The notes below the pieces were generated by a model. It was given only the letters and a program-made list of their open reading frames with translations, did no database searches and was not told where the DNA came from. A DNA stretch of 64,000 nucleotides from CAYOZN01 sp964408455 (lineage in GTDB: Bacteria; Planctomycetota; Phycisphaerae; UBA1845; UTPLA1): assembly GCA_964408455.1 (NCBI GenBank), contig CAYOZN010000004.1:207321-271320 (forward strand), read 5' to 3'. Of this stretch, positions 61,859 through 64,000 are shown piece by piece. The stretch's first letter is position 1; each line of letters begins with the position of its first letter. The translations under genes were made by a program, and so were the position numbers.

Positions 61859-64000
61859 AGGTAGAACTCTGGCCCCTCAAGAAGATCAAGCCCTACGAAA
61901 AGAACCCCCGCAAGAACGACACCGCCGTCGACGCCGTGGCCGACTCGATCACGCGCTTCGGGTTCCGCCAACCCATCGTCGTGGACGAGTCCGGCATGAT
62001 CGTCGTCGGGCACACGCGATGGAAAGCCGCAAAGAAGCTGGCGATCGAGAAGGTGCCGGTGCATGTCGCAAAGGGCTTGTCGCCCGAGGATGCGAAGGCG
62101 TATCGCATCGCCGACAATCAACTCAACACCATCGCCAGCTGGGACTTCGAACTGCTGCCCGGCGAACTCTCGGAACTCAAGGGCCTCGGCTTCGATTTGT
62201 CGAAGCTCGGCTTCGACGACGACGAGCTGGCCAAGCTGCTCGACACTGGCATCACCGAGGGCCTGTGCGATCCGGACGAGGTACCCGCCCCGCCCGACGA
62301 GGCGACGACCAAGCCCGGCGACCTGTGGCTGCTGGGCGATCATCGCCTGCTGTGCGGCGACAGCGCCTCGACCGCCGATCTCGACCGGCTGCTGGACGGC
62401 GCGCCGATCCATCTCTGCAACACCGACCCACCCTACAACGTGAGGGTCGAGCCACGCAGCAACAACGCCATCGCCGCCGGCAACTCGTCATTCACCAAGT
62501 CATCGAAGAAGCGCACGCACCACCAGTCGCTCGATCTCGCGCGGCATCCCGAGAAGAACAAGGCCACGCACAAGAAGCTGCGCGCCAAGGACCGGCCGCT
62601 GGCGAATGACTTCGTCTCGGATGACGACTTCGCGAAGATGCTGCACGCCTGGTTCGGCAACATCGCCCGCGTGCTGCTGCCGGGCCGCGCGTTCTACTGC
62701 TGGGGCGGCTACGCCAACGTGGCCAACTATCCGCCGGCGCTGAAGGCCACCGGGTTCTACTTCTCGCAGACGATCATCTGGGACAAGCAGCATCCGGTGC
62801 TGACGCGCAAGGACTTCATGGGGGCACATGAGTGGTGCCAGCCTGCAGACACGCAGGTGTTGACGCCCCACGGCGCCGTTCCAATCTCAAGCCTGCGAGC
62901 CGGCGATCGGGTCGTCTCCTACAGCCGCAAACACCATGCGATGATTGATCTACGCCATGGCGCCGCCGTACAACCAACCAGTCGACCTTATCAGGGCTTG
63001 ATGCACGGTGTCCGCGTCGGCGAAAAGGTCACATGGTGCACGCCCGGCCACCTGTGGAGCATCAAGCTCGCTCCCGTCGCCGCGACCTACTGGTGCGTCT
63101 ATCTCATGCGGCGCGGCAACTGGTGGCGCGTTGGAAAATCCAAGCTGCTCTCCACCGCAGGCTTCGGCGTTAGGCACCGATTGGCGACTGAGGACGGCGA
63201 AGCGGTTTGGATCCTCTCGGTTCATACATGCAACGTGGAGGCGACCATCGCCGAACAGCTCGTGCTGGCGCAATATGGTATTCCAACCACGACGTGGTCG
63301 GAGTCCGCAAGGGGACGCCGCACGCTTGCAGACATTGACGCGTTGTACGATCGCCTCGACGGCGATCTGTTACAGCAGAACGCGCTTCGATTACTGGCAG
63401 ACCACTCCCGCTCCATCGACCATCCGTTTCTTCGCAAGCACCACACCCGACAAAAGTTCAGCCGTCGGGCTTCAGGGATGGCGCGGGCATGCAATCTGCT
63501 GCCGAATGTCATGTTGATCCCGGTTCCGGGTCGCGGGCAGAAAGTGGCATGGACGCCAATCGATGGCATCGAGACGACCGCCTTCAAGGGTGACGTCTAT
63601 TCGATGGATGTGGATCGCTTCGAGCACTACGTCGCCGACGGCCTGGTCACGCACAACTGTTTCTATAGCTGGAAAGAAGGCGCGGCCCACGTGTTCCTCG
63701 GCCCCAAGAACGTGCCAGACCTGTGGCATGTGAAGAAGATCAATCCGCAATCCATGCAGCACTTAACACAGAAACCTGTCGAGTTGGCCGTGCGCGCCAT
63801 GCAGTATTCCACGCGCCAGGGCGAGAACGTCCTCGACCTCTTCGCCGGCTCGGGCTCGACGCTCATCGCCGCCGAGCAGACGGGACGCCGCTGCTTCACG
63901 ATGGAACTCGACCCGCTTTACTGTGACGTGGTGATTGACAGGTTCCAGCGCTTCACCGGCAAGCGGGCCATCCTCGACGGCAGCGGCACGCCATTCCCGA
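61855..64000 (+). CDS. ParB-N domain DNA N6-adenine/N4-cytosine methyltransferase with intein (3' end outside window)
   Basis: 715 codons are open to the window edge. Residues 1-95 form a ParB-like domain (NPRKNDTAVDAVADSITRFG, GHTRWKAAKKL). The methylase follows, with DPPY at 191-194 and, after the intein, the SAM motif LFAGSGSTLIAAEQTGRR. This fusion is common in phages and prophages, where it modifies the element's DNA. The extein is interrupted between Trp327 (HEW) and Cys602 (CFYSWKEGAAH) by a 274-residue intein. Joined exteins read HEWCFYSWKEGAAHVFLGP, as in intein-free relatives. The start overlaps the excisionase-like stop. Confidence 0.9.
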   Translation, partial: MKVELWPLKKIKPYEKNPRKNDTAVDAVADSITRFGFRQPIVVDESGMIVVGHTRWKAAKKLAIEKVPVHVAKGLSPEDAKAYRIADNQLNTIASWDFELLPGELSELKGLGFDLSKLGFDDDELAKLLDTGITEGLCDPDEVPAPPDEATTKPGDLWLLGDHRLLCGDSASTADLDRLLDGAPIHLCNTDPPYNVRVEPRSNNAIAAGNSSFTKSSKKRTHHQSLDLARHPEKNKATHKKLRAKDRPLANDFVSDDDFAKMLHAWFGNIARVLLPGRAFYCWGGYANVANYPPALKATGFYFSQTIIWDKQHPVLTRKDFMGAHEWCQPADTQVLTPHGAVPISSLRAGDRVVSYSRKHHAMIDLRHGAAVQPTSRPYQGLMHGVRVGEKVTWCTPGHLWSIKLAPVAATYWCVYLMRRGNWWRVGKSKLLSTAGFGVRHRLATEDGEAVWILSVHTCNVEATIAEQLVLAQYGIPTTTWSESARGRRTLADIDALYDRLDGDLLQQNALRLLADHSRSIDHPFLRKHHTRQKFSRRASGMARACNLLPNVMLIPVPGRGQKVAWTPIDGIETTAFKGDVYSMDVDRFEHYVADGLVTHNCFYSWKEGAAHVFLGPKNVPDLWHVKKINPQSMQHLTQKPVELAVRAMQYSTRQGENVLDLFAGSGSTLIAAEQTGRRCFTMELDPLYCDVVIDRFQRFTGKRAILDGSGTPFP
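62836..63657 (+). mobile_element. Intein in the methyltransferase gene, with GIY-YIG-like core
   Basis: 274 codons from Cys1 (TGC 62836) to His273-Asn274 (ending 63657), followed by Cys+1 (TGT). Splicing blocks are clear: block A CQPADTQVLTPHGAVPI, block B with TPGH at 69-72, block F VYSMDVDRFEHYVADGLVTH. The insert between blocks B and F starts YWCVYLMRRGNWWRVGKSK (85-103) with later Arg113/Arg115, Glu135 and Glu140. The VYL...RVG spacing resembles the GIY-YIG nuclease core. LAGLIDADG and HNH motifs are absent. Autocatalytic splicing should restore the methylase. Confidence 0.85.

Overview
The window looks like a chromosomal stretch of a GC-rich planctomycete, most like the Phycisphaerae side of Planctomycetota. 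The lineage call is an inference from several traits seen together: a type IV prepilin-like protein with an H-X9-DG motif, a PEP-CTERM protein, two ECF sigma factors of the X6/TIGR02999 type paired with Ser/Thr kinases carrying WD40 or TPR tails, a block of secreted proteins ending in dockerin-like calcium loops, an HTTM protein and dispersed palindromic repeats. I saw no rRNA, tRNA or CRISPR array.

Left part (1-32.6 kb) is mostly housekeeping and hypothetical genes: a partial TPR gene, a FabG-like reductase, a 5'-truncated RHS gene with an AT-richer tail and a possible partner gene, two lipoproteins, a 7Fe ferredoxin, an agmatinase-family enzyme, two histidine-rich genes, a kinase/sigma pair split by an inverted globin gene, an HTTM protein, a secreted MsrB-MsrA fusion, small DUF proteins, a Gdx/SugE exporter, an ankyrin protein, PilT next to a gene with an in-frame amber codon, a cation/proton antiporter, a PEP-CTERM protein and a second, translationally coupled sigma/kinase pair. 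Copies of a 40-bp palindromic repeat lie at about 5.1 and 24.1 kb.

Middle part (32.9-47.1 kb) is six large secreted proteins, all plus strand, each with a signal peptide and a C-terminal dockerin-like module. They form three adjacent paralogous pairs (right-handed-repeat type, HAF-repeat type, beta-propeller type). A chimeric pseudogene made of pieces of two of these families sits between the second and third pair.

Next (47.1-51.4 kb) is a compact minus-strand operon (ABC-type ATPase, Cys-rich HypB/UreG-like GTPase, 61-aa protein, Fe-S protein), mostly joined by 4-bp ATGA overlaps. It is divergent from a sigma-54-type activator. I do not recognise the pathway; it looks like an energy-driven metallocentre or corrinoid maturation system, and it is one of the best candidates here for something undescribed.

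Right part (52.8-64 kb) is a defence and mobile region. A type I restriction-modification operon (hsdM, 74-aa ORF, Abi_2/HEPN gene, hsdS, hsdR) is fully coupled or nearly so. Its HsdR carries an extra N-terminal HNH domain. Divergent from it are an excisionase-like HTH gene and a ParB-N6/N4 DNA methyltransferase gene that runs off the window and is interrupted by a 274-residue intein whose core looks like a GIY-YIG-type nuclease.
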